DNA of 64,000 bases, from assembly GCF_003112555.1 (NCBI RefSeq), contig NZ_BEWB01000008.1, forward strand, positions 1-64,000, written 5' to 3'. Both the position numbers and the translations under genes were made by a program. Numbering within the stretch: the first letter of the stretch is position 1; every line of letters starts with the position of its first letter. The notes beneath the pieces are model-generated. The model did not search any database. It had not been told where the DNA came from and worked only from the letters and a program-made list of their open reading frames with translations. This document shows positions 1 through 10,050 of the stretch, piece by piece. This DNA comes from Streptomyces coelicoflavus (GTDB lineage: Bacteria > Actinomycetota > Actinomycetes > Streptomycetales > Streptomycetaceae).

Positions 1-3000
1 CAGTGAGGGAATGGTCGGCTGCGGTCCCACCAGGCGACGCAGCCCCTTGGCGCAGGCCCGGTGGATCTGCAGCTCGACTGACTCACCGTTCTCGGACGAG
101 GTGGCGCCGAGCATCTGATGAGGCTGCAGGACGACCAGGGCCCTCGCCGCTGGCAACAGCTCCTGAATTTCCGGAAGGAGGATGTCCACAGTGGAGCGGC
201 CAGCGAGGAACCCGTAGACGGGGTCCGTAGACAGGGACAGCACCGAGAAACAGCCTGCTTCCTCGTACACGGCGCGCAGGTTCTCATCGGCCTGCAGCAT
301 CGGCAAGAACTCGCTAAGCACGGCTTCGCCGGCCTCCTGCTGGAGGCGGTGTGCGGTCTCGCCCGCAACAGCTGACAACCGCGGTATCAATCCCTGGAAG
401 ATCCTCTCCCACACACTCCCGGGGTCATGTGGGTCGGTAAACGTCTTGTCCCGCAGGCGGGCAAGCAGCTGAAGGGGTGCCGCGTCCTTTGCGTCCTCGT
501 GCACGGCGCGCCAGCCGTCGTAGGCCGCCTGCAGAAGGATGAATCGGGCCTCGTCGGTGTCCGTCTCGTACGCTGGATTGTCGGCGATGCGAGTCTCTTT
601 CAACAGTCGTCCCAGCAACTGCACGGCACGCTGTTCCCCGGTCACCACCCATTTCCATGCGCACTGGCAGCCGACGTTGTGCACTAGGTGATGCACGGCA
701 AACCCATGGAGCGTGTGGGGACCGGCATAAGGCAGGAAGTCGGTGAAGGCAGCATCAGCCTCGGTCCATCTGTCTTGCAGCACCAGCGCCTCGACCAAGA
801 GGCGTCTGAAGTCGGCTGTGCTCGAAGCCCACGGATCGACGGATCGCGCCAGGCCCTCGGCGGCGGCGTGCTCGGCGCGTTCGGCCTCTCCCTGCCGGAT
901 CAGATCCTGGATCGCCAAGAGGTCCTGCGCCGTATGCTCCCTATCGATTCGGGGGAGGCCATCGGCAAGGGAACGAAACCCATGCAGCAGTTCCTCCAAC
1001 CAGGGGTCGGCTCCTCTGCGCAACTGCATCTGAAGGATCAGGGACGCTTGTGCCGGCAGGTCGGCGATGTTGTCGTGCAGGCGGCCGTCAAGCTTACGCA
1101 GATAGACCAGTACAGGATCCAGGTGGCTGGCCACGCAAACGGCGGCACCCTCCTGGTTGCGTAGCTGAACGAGGTGGGCGAGTGACGTGCGCGCCTGGGC
1201 GGCCATCCCTTGGTCGGGGTTGCCGGCTTGTGCCAGCCATTCGAGTTCCAGTTGCAGCAGCCCCTGCGCGGACTCGTACTGGCCATGGGCCTGATGGAAC
1301 GCGGCAAGATTGCCCATGAGCAGAGCGGTGAACGTATCCGCTGCTCCTGCCGAGCGGATGTGCCCAACAAGATTAGTAGCGTGCTGGGCCAGCTCCCAGC
1401 TCCGCTCCGCCTGACCGGTGAGCAGAGCTCCACGCAGCCAGCGGTCCGTGTGGAAGGCCAGAACCGACAATGCGGCCGTCACCTCTGCCCCGGTCATTCT
1501 CAGGTACCGGGGGATGATCTGCTGCAGGACCGCGTTCATCGACACGGTGTCATCGCTTCCGGGGAACGGCTCGTGCCGGGCTGGCAGCGGCTCGTCCCAC
1601 CGTACGAGGGAGACATTAAGCAGCTCGCGCATGACCTCCCGTATCGGTACCCGGGCCTCATCGAAGACCAGCCATCCGGGAGACGGCGGCATGTTTTCGG
1701 GCTCGTAAAACGCGCATGCTGCAGCAAGATGCACCGGCGCCCGGCGCGGTGCGAGCCAGCACAGCGCAGCCACCGTGTCCAGAGTCGGTTGCAGCAGGCC
1801 ACGGCCGTGCGCACTGCTCATGAGGCGCTCCATGGTCAGCGCGACCGCTGCGGCCAGAGTCCGCGGATAACCGGCAGGCACCGACTGTTCATCGTCGGCA
1901 GCACGGTGCACCAGAGTCTCCGTATAAGCAGCAATCCGCTCGACGCCCACCCCGCAGCTGACCAGATAGCCACACGCCACCTCGATCGCCAATGGCCAGT
2001 GCTCCAAGACGTCCGCCAGCCGGGACAGTGCCGACGCATGCTCGGTAGCCTCCTGTACACCGACCGACAGCCGCAGCTGCAGCAGCTCGAGTGCTTCCTC
2101 GCAGCTCATCGGTTCTAGATCGATGAGCCCCTCCGTCCTCGGCCAGTGACCACCCAGCGCCGTCACGATGACCCGGCCGTGCCCCCGCCGGGGTATCCAT
2201 GCGCCGGCAACGGACGCGCTTGCGTCGTCGAGAACCATGAGCCAACGCCCGGGTAGCGACTGCAGCTCGGCGTGAACCCGCTCGCAGACCAGCCGTGGGT
2301 CCCGCACCTCCGTTTGCTCGGCACTACCCGTTAGGTGTGCCAGCACCCGGACGAACGACGCCACCAAAGACTCTTCGCTCTCGGCGTCGACCCAGAACAC
2401 AGCGTCATAGCGGAAAGCTTCAGCCGCGATGTACGCGGCGGCGAGACTGGATTTACCCAGACCCGACAGACCCGTGATGACACACGTCCGCACACCCTGC
2501 GCCAAATCGTGCCCACCCAGCAGTACCTCGCCTACCTTCTCGACGAGGTGCGCCCGGTCCACCTCCGGGACCGGAGGCGCCTGCCCGAACACGATGCCCA
2601 GATCCTGCCGCCCCAGAGCCGCGCGCAGTTCCTCATCACCGACCAGCAGTGAACGGCGGAAATCACTCACATCCCACTGCGCCAGACCGGGATCAGCCGC
2701 CCGACGCATGACTTCGGCCACCAAACAGCCCAGCACGAGCCCGCCGGACTGACCGGACAGCCCCCGCCCCGCCCTCTCGCGCTCCAAGCGCAGCGCACTG
2801 TGGAGGTCCTCACGTAACTGCTCATCACTGCGGACATCGAACTCAATGCCCGACCGTCCCAAGCGCTGCCAGTGCTCGGCGGACAACGCCTGGCAGAGGC
2901 CCCAAGCGGCCGGAGCCCGTGCCAAAAGCTCCTGGAGCCCCACCTTGAGACGCGGAATGTCACCACCGTGGCGCTTCAACAACTCACTCAGATGCAGGCA

Positions 3001-3333
3001 CCCTTCGTCCGCGACAGCGGACGTGATCAAGCGGTACTGGTCGGCTTCGAAGCCGGTGACCAGATGAACCAGCACCGACACTGCCTCGCGCGCCCTCACG
3101 GTCCGTCCTGCACCAGCGCTCTTCACCTGCACCGCAAGCAGCGAGCGACCAGAGTCATCGACCAGATCGAAATCGACCGAATCCACATGGTGGACAGACA
3201 CCGCATTCCCGGGCCCCTCGACACGACAAGCAGTCGCCTCGCCCTGCTGCATGCCAGCCAACAAAGCCTCTACCGTTCGCAGGTACTGATACTGGAACCC
3301 GCGAGCAGCAACGCGCCCACCATCGATCGCCAC
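1..3333 (-). CDS. Nuclease-like domain + NB-ARC (STAND) NTPase + TPR-like repeats; 3' end outside window
   Basis: The frame stays open from a GTG at 3333 to the window edge, at least 1111 codons. The start is chosen for the AAGGGGG ribosome site just upstream. Residues 1-150 begin RGFQYQYLRTVEAL and contain VDFD (53-56) and VQVK (68-71). With E39 this spacing resembles the D...(E/Q)xK core of restriction-like nucleases such as the Cap4/DUF4297 group. A P-loop GLSGLGKS lies at about 288-295 and a Walker B RWLMVLDD at about 362-370. The rest is alpha-helical and rich in Leu/Ala/Glu, like TPR sensor repeats. Effector-NTPase-repeat architecture is typical of STAND anti-phage and other conflict proteins, in which ligand binding by the repeats triggers oligomerisation. 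The NTPase call is firm; the nuclease call is inferred from a short motif. Confidence 0.8.
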   Translation of the reverse strand, partial: MAIDGGRVAARGFQYQYLRTVEALLAGMQQGEATACRVEGPGNAVSVHHVDSVDFDLVDDSGRSLLAVQVKSAGAGRTVRAREAVSVLVHLVTGFEADQYRLITSAVADEGCLHLSELLKRHGGDIPRLKVGLQELLARAPAAWGLCQALSAEHWQRLGRSGIEFDVRSDEQLREDLHSALRLERERAGRGLSGQSGGLVLGCLVAEVMRRAADPGLAQWDVSDFRRSLLVGDEELRAALGRQDLGIVFGQAPPVPEVDRAHLVEKVGEVLLGGHDLAQGVRTCVITGLSGLGKSSLAAAYIAAEAFRYDAVFWVDAESEESLVASFVRVLAHLTGSAEQTEVRDPRLVCERVHAELQSLPGRWLMVLDDASASVAGAWIPRRGHGRVIVTALGGHWPRTEGLIDLEPMSCEEALELLQLRLSVGVQEATEHASALSRLADVLEHWPLAIEVACGYLVSCGVGVERIAAYTETLVHRAADDEQSVPAGYPRTLAAAVALTMERLMSSAHGRGLLQPTLDTVAALCWLAPRRAPVHLAAACAFYEPENMPPSPGWLVFDEARVPIREVMRELLNVSLVRWDEPLPARHEPFPGSDDTVSMNAVLQQIIPRYLRMTGAEVTAALSVLAFHTDRWLRGALLTGQAERSWELAQHATNLVGHIRSAGAADTFTALLMGNLAAFHQAHGQYESAQGLLQLELEWLAQAGNPDQGMAAQARTSLAHLVQLRNQEGAAVCVASHLDPVLVYLRKLDGRLHDNIADLPAQASLILQMQLRRGADPWLEELLHGFRSLADGLPRIDREHTAQDLLAIQDLIRQGEAERAEHAAAEGLARSVDPWASSTADFRRLLVEALVLQDRWTEADAAFTDFLPYAGPHTLHGFAVHHLVHNVGCQCAWKWVVTGEQRAVQLLGRLLKETRIADNPAYETDTDEARFILLQAAYDGWRAVHEDAKDAAPLQLLARLRDKTFTDPHDPGSVWERIFQGLIPRLSAVAGETAHRLQQEAGEAVLSEFLPMLQADENLRAVYEEAGCFSVLSLSTDPVYGFLAGRSTVDILLPEIQELLPAARALVVLQPHQMLGATSSENGESVELQIHRACAKGLRRLVGPQPTIPSL

Positions 3334-3989
3334 ACAACCCCCTTGCGCCGAGCCCTACACGCGTGACTCAGACTAGGCGCGAGGTATGACAACAAAGGGC
3401 AGCTCGGCCATATGTGCGATGGCTTCCGGCCCAGAAAGCTCAACCCCAGATGCAAGTGGGACTTCCGTGACGGTTCCCCGCGTGCGTGAGCAGAGCCCGC
3501 GGAGCGGGCAGGCTAGCGGGTGCCATCGCGCCCGTGGCCAGATCATGAATGACGTCCCCGGGCTTCCTTGGCCGGTCCGCACCAATGACGGCAACCTGCG
3601 TACCGAGGTACCCCTGGCCCGACGAGTACGGCTTGGCAGACTGGCCGGTACCCCGGCCCTCTATACGCCGTGACCGCCGCCTCAGCGAGGTGTCCCACCA
3701 CGTCGTGCTCGGTCTCACCCACCTGGAGACACAACTCCTCCCTCACCGAGGAGATCGGCTTGTGGCGTGGCGGTCCGTCAACCCTGGGGCGACTTCAGCA
3801 TCGGTCCAGGGCGGCTCCGACCTACGCATGCCATACGGCACCCATCGCTTCTGTAAGCTAACGGGCCACCCGGTCCTTCATCCGGCAGGTCCCGTTGGCC
3901 ATCGTCAGCGACGTCACGCCAGGGCTCGCTACGTCGGCATCGATGCGGCCAGCAGACAGGGTGCAAGGCGGGGAGGGGAGTGGTCACTC
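3334..3989. other. Divergent intergenic region between the two NTPase genes
   Basis: These 656 bases separate the divergent genes starting at 3333 (minus) and 3990 (plus) and should hold both promoters. Open frames cross it on both strands, including an in-frame upstream extension of the plus-strand gene back to 3549. They have no family resemblance I recognise and poor ribosome sites. A minus-strand frame ending at 3373 (last residues VVIPRA) could be the tail of a lost gene. I see no tRNA, clear hairpin or repeat. Confidence 0.5.
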
Positions 3990-6900
3990 GTGGTCGGTAG
4001 ATGGTGGAGCCGTCCGAGCCGGCAGGAAGCACTGCCCGTCGGCGGGTCCCCTCTGGCGACCGGTGTTCGCTCGGTGGCGGCTGGCGGGGACATCGGCGTC
4101 GTCGTGACTGGTGATGGCAATAACGTCTATCAGGTGGCCGCGCCACCGCGCGTGGCCAGTTCCGATTACCGCTACCAGGTCGAATCCCTCGCCGCTACCG
4201 AATTTCATGGGCGGCACGACGAACTGGCGGCTATGGCAGCGTTCAGCGTTGCGCCCGGGGACGTAGACACAGGGGTGAACGCGTATTGGCGGTGGCTGGC
4301 CCCCGCATGGGCAGGCAAGACTGCTTTGATGGCAGCATTCGTCCTTGCGCCGCCTCCTGAAGTCGACGTCGTGTCGTTCTTCATCACCTCGCGCCTGAAC
4401 CGGCAGAACGACCGCACCGCCTTTTGCGAGGTGGTGCACCGCCAGTTCTACGCGCTGCTGGGCGAGGAGGAGCCGGCAGTCACTGAGCACACGCGTGAGG
4501 AGAGCCTGCTCGCCGCGATGGCACGGACCGCTGCACTCTGCAAGAGGCGTGGCCGACGTCTGGTGCTCGTGGTCGACGGTCTGGATGAGGACCGTGGGGT
4601 GCTGGCAGGACCCGACAGCCACAGCATCGCCGCTCTACTGCCGCGCTCGCCTTCGCACGGTATGCGCGTGATTGTGGCTGGGCGGCCGCACCCTCCCGTC
4701 CCGGACGACGTGCCGGCATCCCACCCACTGCGGGAAAGCCTTATTGACCGGTGGTTGACGCCTTCGTCATTTGCCGCTGCAGTGCGCCGGGAGGCCGAGG
4801 ACAGTCTGCTGCGCATGCTCAATGCAGGTGGCCTGGCACGTGCGCTTCTCGGGTTGGTGACGGCGGCCGGCGGCGGATTGACGGCTGCGGACTTGGCCAC
4901 GCTGGCGGGTACACGTTCGCGTTTGGTGGAGTTGGAGTTGAGCACGGTCACCGGGCGCGCCTTCCGGGTTCGGTCACCTCATTGGACTTCCCGCGAGGCT
5001 GGTCGCAGGGCGGCGGGCGTCTACGTGTTGGCCCACGAGGAGATCCAGCGGAGCGCTCTTGATCTGCTGACTGACGAGGAGTTGGCAGGGCATCGGGAAC
5101 GACTGTATGAGTGGGCGGACGCCTTTCATGAGCGGCACTGGCCGCCCCACACACCGGAGTACCTGCTGCGTGGATATAGCCAGCTACTGCGCACGCAGGC
5201 GGACACTGCGCGGCTCGTTCGGCTGGCTGGTGATGCTCACCGCCACAGCCGGTTGTGGCAGCGCTCTGGCTCCGATCTTGACGCACTGTCAGAACTCTCG
5301 GCTGCATTCGACGGCCTGGTGGCCTCCGGCGCCTCCGATGCGGCGGATGTCAGTGACGCCTTCCTCCTCGCTGTCCGACGTGACGCTCTGCGTTCCCGCA
5401 GTGAGTGCATTCCGAACGCGCTGATCTCTGTGTGGGCGAGCTTGGGCCATGTGCGGCGCGCGATCAGTCTGGCCCGTGCCCGCCAAGACGAGTTGGCGCG
5501 AGTGCAGGCATTCACGGGCGTGGTACGGGCCTTGGCTGCCGTTGGTGATCTACCGCAAGCAGCAGAGGTGGCTGACGAGGCGGCAAGACTGGCAGGCACC
5601 GTGGCCAGACCGCGCAGCGAGGAAGCGGTGGGGTGCGCCGCGACCATGCTAGCCCTTGCCAACTCCCCCGAGCGGGCGATCGACATGGCGCGGACACTGG
5701 AGCCCCCGGAGGTCCGTGGCCGGGTTTTGGCGCAAGCTGCTCTTGCCGCGCTGCAGTCTGGGCAACGACACGCGGGAGAGGCAATCGCCCATGCGGCCGC
5801 CTCATCGATACCCGACATCATGCCTGTCTCAGCAGTGCAGACCATGATCTTGGAAGGTAGCTATCCAGATGCTCTGACGGCGGCTCGAACGGTCGGCGAC
5901 ACCGACCTACGAGCCCACCTGCTGGTGAACACCGCTATAGCCATGGCAAAAAACGGGCAGTCTTCGGACGCCGTCCCGGTAGCCGAGGAAGCACTCTCGG
6001 AAGCAACGGACAATGCCCTGGCAGCGAGTACTGCGGCACTGGCCCAGGCAGGCGAACATCAGCGAGCAGCCGAACTGTGCCGGTCGCTGTCGGACCCGTA
6101 CGCCCAGATGACGTCCCTGGCACGGGTCGCAGCTGCTCTGGCCGAGTCGGCCACGGACCGCAGCACCGTCGTCGAGCTCGCTCGCGAATCCGCAGCCCTC
6201 GCCGCCCAAGTAACCGCTGACAACTTGCGCGCCCACGGCCTCACCATGGCAGCGCATGCCCTGGCCCTCGCCAGTCGACACGAGGACGCCATCGAACTGC
6301 TACAGCCCCTCAAATCCCATAACGAGCGGGAAGAGGCCGTCGCGGACGTCGTCGCCGCCCTGGCACAGGCAGCAGACGGCCTTGGCCCTGCAGCCCGACT
6401 GGCGCATACCTTGAGTCTTCCCCGCAGCCGAAGCAGGGCATTGGCACACCTCGCAGATGCCCACATGCGCGCCGGAAGCCGCCAGCAAGCAGAAGAGCTT
6501 GCCCGTGAAGCCTCCGCCGCCACCCGACAGGGCACCGCGCTGGGAGATACTCATCATGTCGGCACGCTGTCGGTGATCTTGGCTGAGTCGGGTGCACCGG
6601 ATCTCGCCATTGAGGTTGCCCAAGAGATAAGCGACCCGAACAGACAGGCCACAACCCTGTTGGAAGCGGCCTGCGGCGCGGCCAGGTGCGGGAGGCCCCA
6701 AGACGGCGATACTATCGCCCGAACGATCCTGGACCCATACCGGCGGGCGCAAGCTCTGGGGTGGGTCGCAGCCGCCGCGGCCCGAGCCGGTTCACTGGAG
6801 CTCGCCAGCCAGCTGCTACAGAGGCTGCGCAAACTCGAAAGCAGCCGCTCTTCCCAACCGGTTGTCTCAATCGATCACAGCAAAGCTGCCCTTGTCGCAA

Positions 6901-8273
6901 TGGCGAAGGCTCTTACCGATTCCGGTCAGGACGATGCTGCGATCGCTCTGGCCGCCACCGCCCAGCACACCTGGATCAGGGCGGAGATCCTAGCCGCCGT
7001 GGCCAAGGGCTTGGTCGCTCGCGGTGAGGATGAGAAGGCCCTCATTCTAGTGAAGGACTTTGCTCTGTCCCCGCGCGCGTCCCGCGCTCTTGCTCCGGTG
7101 GCCGCGACATGGGCGCGGGCTGGCTCGGGGTCCAGAGCGCTTGAGGCGATCCAGGCCCTCCCCGACTCGGCGAAGCAAGCTGAAGCGCTTGCCCTCGCCG
7201 CGCAGTCCCTGACTAGGACGGGCCACCTTTCGCAGCACTCAGCTCTGGCCCGTCAAGCGCGCACTCTGACTGACATCTTGACCGCTGCCACCTGGCCCGA
7301 CCACATGCTGTACGAACGCGTGAGGGTGCTGCTCTGCCAGGGCCGCTCCAAGCTCGCCGCGGCTGTCAGCCAGCACATCGCGGACAAGCTCCTGCAGGCC
7401 CGGGCCGTCACCCCGGACGACAGGGCCGCAAAGCCGCCGACCCCGCCCACACGCGAGCCAGACGAGGAGGAGAGCGACGACGTCCTGACGGCTGAGGCTG
7501 CCTTCCTTGTCGAACTGGCCACCGAAGAACACAATCATCAGCAAGCCGTCGCCTCAGCCGCAGCAGCACTCGCCTGGACAGGGCAGCATGACCAGGCACG
7601 AGCTCTGACACTCGCACTGCCCGACACCTTTACCAAGGACGAGGCCACAGCGTCAGTCGCCGAAGCAATGGCCGCATTCGGACATGCAACGAAGGGCCTC
7701 GATCTGGCAAGAAGCCTGGCCGACCCCCTTCAGCGCAGCCGGGTCCTTGGCAACATCACCTACTGGACCGCTCAGCGCGGGGACTATGGCGCGGCTATCG
7801 ACGTAGCCGCCGACATCAGCCACCACGAACAGCAGAAATGGGCGCTTCTGTCCACCGTTGAGCTCGCTATAGAAAGGCAGCAGTATGCTGAAGCTGCTGC
7901 TGCCGCCCATGCCCTGCCCGACTCCTACGACCAGGTACGAGCGTTGTGCGCGATCTCCGCGGCAGCCCGCCAGCACGGGGAGAACGCTTACGCTGGTCAA
8001 CTCACTGGTGCGCTCGATTCTGTGATCTCAAACGCCTTGGCCTCAGAGGGCCGGACCAGGAGTCGGCTGGGCTGCCTGAAAGCCGCCATCGCTGAAGGAT
8101 CGGGTGACAGCGCCCGAGGCCGCGCAGCCGCAATAGAAGCGCTCAGCCTCGCCCCCTGGCACGACTCCATCCATGCCGTCCTTCGAACGGCACCCCAGGC
8201 CCTACAGTCGGCCGTACGAATGGTGTTGGTCGAGTCGAAGGCTGCTGCGGCCACCTCTGCCGGCATGCCTTAG
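3990..8273 (+). CDS. NACHT/STAND-type NTPase with N-terminal Gly-rich motif and long TPR-like repeat tail
   Basis: The protein has 1427 residues from a GTG at 3990, chosen for GGAGGGGAG nine bases upstream; the frame is open earlier but that part looks non-coding. Residues 25-46 carry the shared island motif (RSVAAGGDIG...TGDGN). A degenerate P-loop, APAWAGKT, lies at about 104-111: the first glycine is missing but GKT is kept. Walker B is LVLVVDGLDED around 191-201, followed by a sensor-like VIVAGRPHPP. About 900 residues of Ala/Leu-rich helical repeats follow, period about 35 residues, with recurrent A-x-x-L-A-x-x-A and D-P-x-x-R patterns as in TPR arrays. This fits an NLR-like receptor whose repeats sense and whose NTPase oligomerises. 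The small membrane gene lies 94 bases downstream on the same strand. Confidence 0.8.
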   Translation: MVGRWWSRPSRQEALPVGGSPLATGVRSVAAGGDIGVVVTGDGNNVYQVAAPPRVASSDYRYQVESLAATEFHGRHDELAAMAAFSVAPGDVDTGVNAYWRWLAPAWAGKTALMAAFVLAPPPEVDVVSFFITSRLNRQNDRTAFCEVVHRQFYALLGEEEPAVTEHTREESLLAAMARTAALCKRRGRRLVLVVDGLDEDRGVLAGPDSHSIAALLPRSPSHGMRVIVAGRPHPPVPDDVPASHPLRESLIDRWLTPSSFAAAVRREAEDSLLRMLNAGGLARALLGLVTAAGGGLTAADLATLAGTRSRLVELELSTVTGRAFRVRSPHWTSREAGRRAAGVYVLAHEEIQRSALDLLTDEELAGHRERLYEWADAFHERHWPPHTPEYLLRGYSQLLRTQADTARLVRLAGDAHRHSRLWQRSGSDLDALSELSAAFDGLVASGASDAADVSDAFLLAVRRDALRSRSECIPNALISVWASLGHVRRAISLARARQDELARVQAFTGVVRALAAVGDLPQAAEVADEAARLAGTVARPRSEEAVGCAATMLALANSPERAIDMARTLEPPEVRGRVLAQAALAALQSGQRHAGEAIAHAAASSIPDIMPVSAVQTMILEGSYPDALTAARTVGDTDLRAHLLVNTAIAMAKNGQSSDAVPVAEEALSEATDNALAASTAALAQAGEHQRAAELCRSLSDPYAQMTSLARVAAALAESATDRSTVVELARESAALAAQVTADNLRAHGLTMAAHALALASRHEDAIELLQPLKSHNEREEAVADVVAALAQAADGLGPAARLAHTLSLPRSRSRALAHLADAHMRAGSRQQAEELAREASAATRQGTALGDTHHVGTLSVILAESGAPDLAIEVAQEISDPNRQATTLLEAACGAARCGRPQDGDTIARTILDPYRRAQALGWVAAAAARAGSLELASQLLQRLRKLESSRSSQPVVSIDHSKAALVAMAKALTDSGQDDAAIALAATAQHTWIRAEILAAVAKGLVARGEDEKALILVKDFALSPRASRALAPVAATWARAGSGSRALEAIQALPDSAKQAEALALAAQSLTRTGHLSQHSALARQARTLTDILTAATWPDHMLYERVRVLLCQGRSKLAAAVSQHIADKLLQARAVTPDDRAAKPPTPPTREPDEEESDDVLTAEAAFLVELATEEHNHQQAVASAAAALAWTGQHDQARALTLALPDTFTKDEATASVAEAMAAFGHATKGLDLARSLADPLQRSRVLGNITYWTAQRGDYGAAIDVAADISHHEQQKWALLSTVELAIERQQYAEAAAAAHALPDSYDQVRALCAISAAARQHGENAYAGQLTGALDSVISNALASEGRTRSRLGCLKAAIAEGSGDSARGRAAAIEALSLAPWHDSIHAVLRTAPQALQSAVRMVLVESKAAAATSAGMP
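4062..4127 (+). other. Shared Gly-rich motif, copy 1 (residues 25-46 of the NACHT protein)
   Basis: Encodes GVRSVAAGGDIG followed by VVVTGDGNNV. It sits immediately before the NTPase, the position taken by adaptor or templating motifs in NLR-like receptors. Codons differ from the other copies, so the resemblance is kept at protein level. Confidence 0.75.
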
Positions 8274-8367
8274 ACCACAGCTCACACCTGAGCTCAGCGG
8301 ACACTCAAGCCCACGCGATCGACCAATGTCTGTAGGCCGAAGGACACGTAAAGGGGATGATGAGGGC

Positions 8368-8754
8368 ATGAAGGCACTGATGTATGCAGGTATTGGGCTG
8401 TGCGGGGTGGGTGCAGTGGCACTGGTCATAGGCGCAATCATCGACGTCGACGCAGCAGATCCGTGGGCCAGCGTCGGTGGCGGTGCTGCCGGGCTCATCG
8501 GTATCGGCCTGGCCCTGTACGCCCACTTCTCGCTGACGCCCAGCAGATCGCCGTCCGTGAGCGCCACCGGAGAACGATCGATCGCCGCCGGAGGCAACAT
8601 CGGCATCGCCACAACAGGGGACGGCGCTGCCCCCGCAGTCCCTCCGGCTATGCCGACGGCAACGCCCGCAGCACCAGGCGGCGCGACAGCAGCCGGCGGC
8701 CGGTCGATAGCGGCTGGCGGCGACATCGGTACCGCATCGACAGGAGACGTGTAG
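8368..8754 (+). CDS. Small two-helix membrane protein ending in two copies of the shared Gly-rich motif; candidate effector
   Basis: The product has 128 residues; the ATG at 8368 is preceded by AAAGGGGATGATGAGGGC. Residues 4-25 (hydrophobic, Gly/Ala/Val/Ile) and about 36-56 form two predicted membrane helices joined by a short acidic loop (DVDAADPW). The C-terminal half is a low-complexity Pro/Ala/Gly linker holding two motif copies, at 68-86 (ERSIAAGGNIGIATTGDG) and 110-127 (RSIAAGGDIGTASTGD). The same motif lies at the N-terminus of the NACHT protein just upstream, in the same orientation 94 bases away. A short membrane module with C-terminal motifs next to a receptor with an N-terminal motif is the layout expected of an effector recruited by motif-motif assembly, possibly a pore or membrane disruptor. 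That role is inference. Confidence 0.7.
   Translation: MKALMYAGIGLCGVGAVALVIGAIIDVDAADPWASVGGGAAGLIGIGLALYAHFSLTPSRSPSVSATGERSIAAGGNIGIATTGDGAAPAVPPAMPTATPAAPGGATAAGGRSIAAGGDIGTASTGDV
8569..8625 (+). other. Shared Gly-rich motif, copy 2
   Basis: Residues 68-86 of the small membrane protein, GERSIAAGGNIG then IATTGDG. It differs from copy 1 mainly by conservative changes (V/I, D/N). Confidence 0.75.
8695..8748 (+). other. Shared Gly-rich motif, copy 3
   Basis: Residues 110-127 of the small membrane protein, GGRSIAAGGDIG then TASTGD, ending one residue before the stop. A Pro/Ala-rich linker of about 23 residues separates it from copy 2. Confidence 0.75.
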
Positions 8755-8813
8755 GCACACGTTCCCACCGACACTTGACGTGGGTCTCTGAGCCAGTGGT
8801 CATGTTTCTTATC

Positions 8814-8828
8814 GTGGTGTAGGCGATC
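8814..8828 (+). repeat. Left terminal inverted repeat of the IS256-like element
   Basis: gtggtgtaggcgatc; pairs with 10179-10193 at 14 of 15 positions. The transposase stop codon (8827-8829) overlaps its inner end. Confidence 0.7.
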
Positions 8829-10050
8829 AGTCGTTTGACGCGGCGGGCAGGACGATCGTGTCGTCGGGGTAGAAGGCGTCCATGCTTTCGTTGGAGAGGT
8901 AGCGGCGGGGGAAGGCGATCCATTCGTCGTGGAGTTCGGCGAGGACGGCGGTGGCCAGGCGGAGGACGGCGGCCGGGTTGGGGAAGACCTGGACGACGTC
9001 GGTGCGGCGTTTGATCTCCCGGTTCAGCCGCTCGAGCGGGTTCGTGGACAGATTCTTCTTCCAGTGCAGGTGGGGGAAGTCCGCGAACGCGGTCAGGTCC
9101 TCCTTGGCCTCCAACAGCATCTCTCTGACCTTGGGGAACTGCCAGCCGAGCATGTCGGCGACGGTGTCGAGCTGAGTGCGGACCGCGTCCGCGGCGGGCT
9201 GGGCGAAGACCGTGCGGATCGTCGCGGCGACCATCTCCGCCGAGCCTTTCGGGCCCACGGCGCAGACGTTGCGGACGAAGTGGACCCGGCAGCGCTGCCA
9301 GGCGGCGCCGAGCATGACCTTGCGGATCGCTTTGACCAGACCGCTGTGGCTGTCGGAGATGACCGGGCGGACGCCACCGAGGCCGCGTTCGCGCAGGTGA
9401 CGCAGGAACTGGGCCCAGAACACTTCGGTCTCGCTGTCGCCGACCATGACCCCGACGACCTCGCGGCCACCGTCCTGGGTGACGCCGGTGGCGATGACGA
9501 CCGCCTGCGAGACGATGCGGTGGTCGACGCGGGCCTTGACGTAGGTGACGTCGAGGAACAGGCAGGGGAAGCGGATGTGGTTTCAGCGGACGGGTGCGGA
9601 AGGCGTCCAGCTGTTTGTCGAGGTCCGCGCAGATCCGGGAGACCTCGCTCTTGAGATATCCCGGCGTCCGAGCCGAGCGCTTTGACCAGGTCGTCGACCG
9701 AGCGGGTGGAGACGCCATGGAGGTATGCCTCCATGATCACCGCGTAGAGGGCCTGGCCGATGCGCCGCCGGCGCTCCAGCAGGCTGGGGAAGAAGCTCCC
9801 GGCCCGCAGTTTCAGGATCGCGAGCTCGAGGTCGCCGGGGCTGCGTGGTCACCGTCTTCTCCCGGTGCCCGTTGCGCCAGGTGGTGCGGGTGCCGGTGCG
9901 CTGTCCCCACTCGACGCCGATCTTCGCACTCGCCTCCGCCTCGATCAGTTCCTGCAACAGCCGCTCGGCGACCTCGCGGACAAGTTCAAGACCATCGGCC
10001 GAACGTAGTGACTCAAGCAGGAGAAGTAGGTCATGCTGGGACAAGGCCAC
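8827..10050 (-). pseudogene. IS256-family transposase, broken by about three frameshifts
   Basis: Read across frames, this is a full-length Mutator/IS256-type transposase of about 405 residues. The N-terminal part runs from MALSQHDLL through EWGQRTGTRTTWRNGHREK. The centre includes YAVIMEAYLHGVSTRSVDDL-like and FPCLFLDVTYVKARVDHR sequence. The C-terminal part contains VISDSHSGLVKAI, KKNLSTNPLERLN and YLSNES. These blocks lie in three frames with shifts near 9840, 9660 and 9585, so no intact enzyme can be made by normal reading. Several shifts spread along the gene suggest age rather than a single sequencing error or programmed frameshifting. Confidence 0.88.

Noticed and set aside
3549..3989. 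Upstream extension of the NACHT gene to an earlier start
   Set aside because: The 147 extra residues are Arg/His/Pro-rich with no structure, and a strong ribosome site precedes the GTG at 3990.
3990..8754. Calling the Gly-rich motif a known BASS or RHIM family
   Set aside because: Layout is similar, but I cannot match it to a named family without a profile search, so it is left as unnamed.
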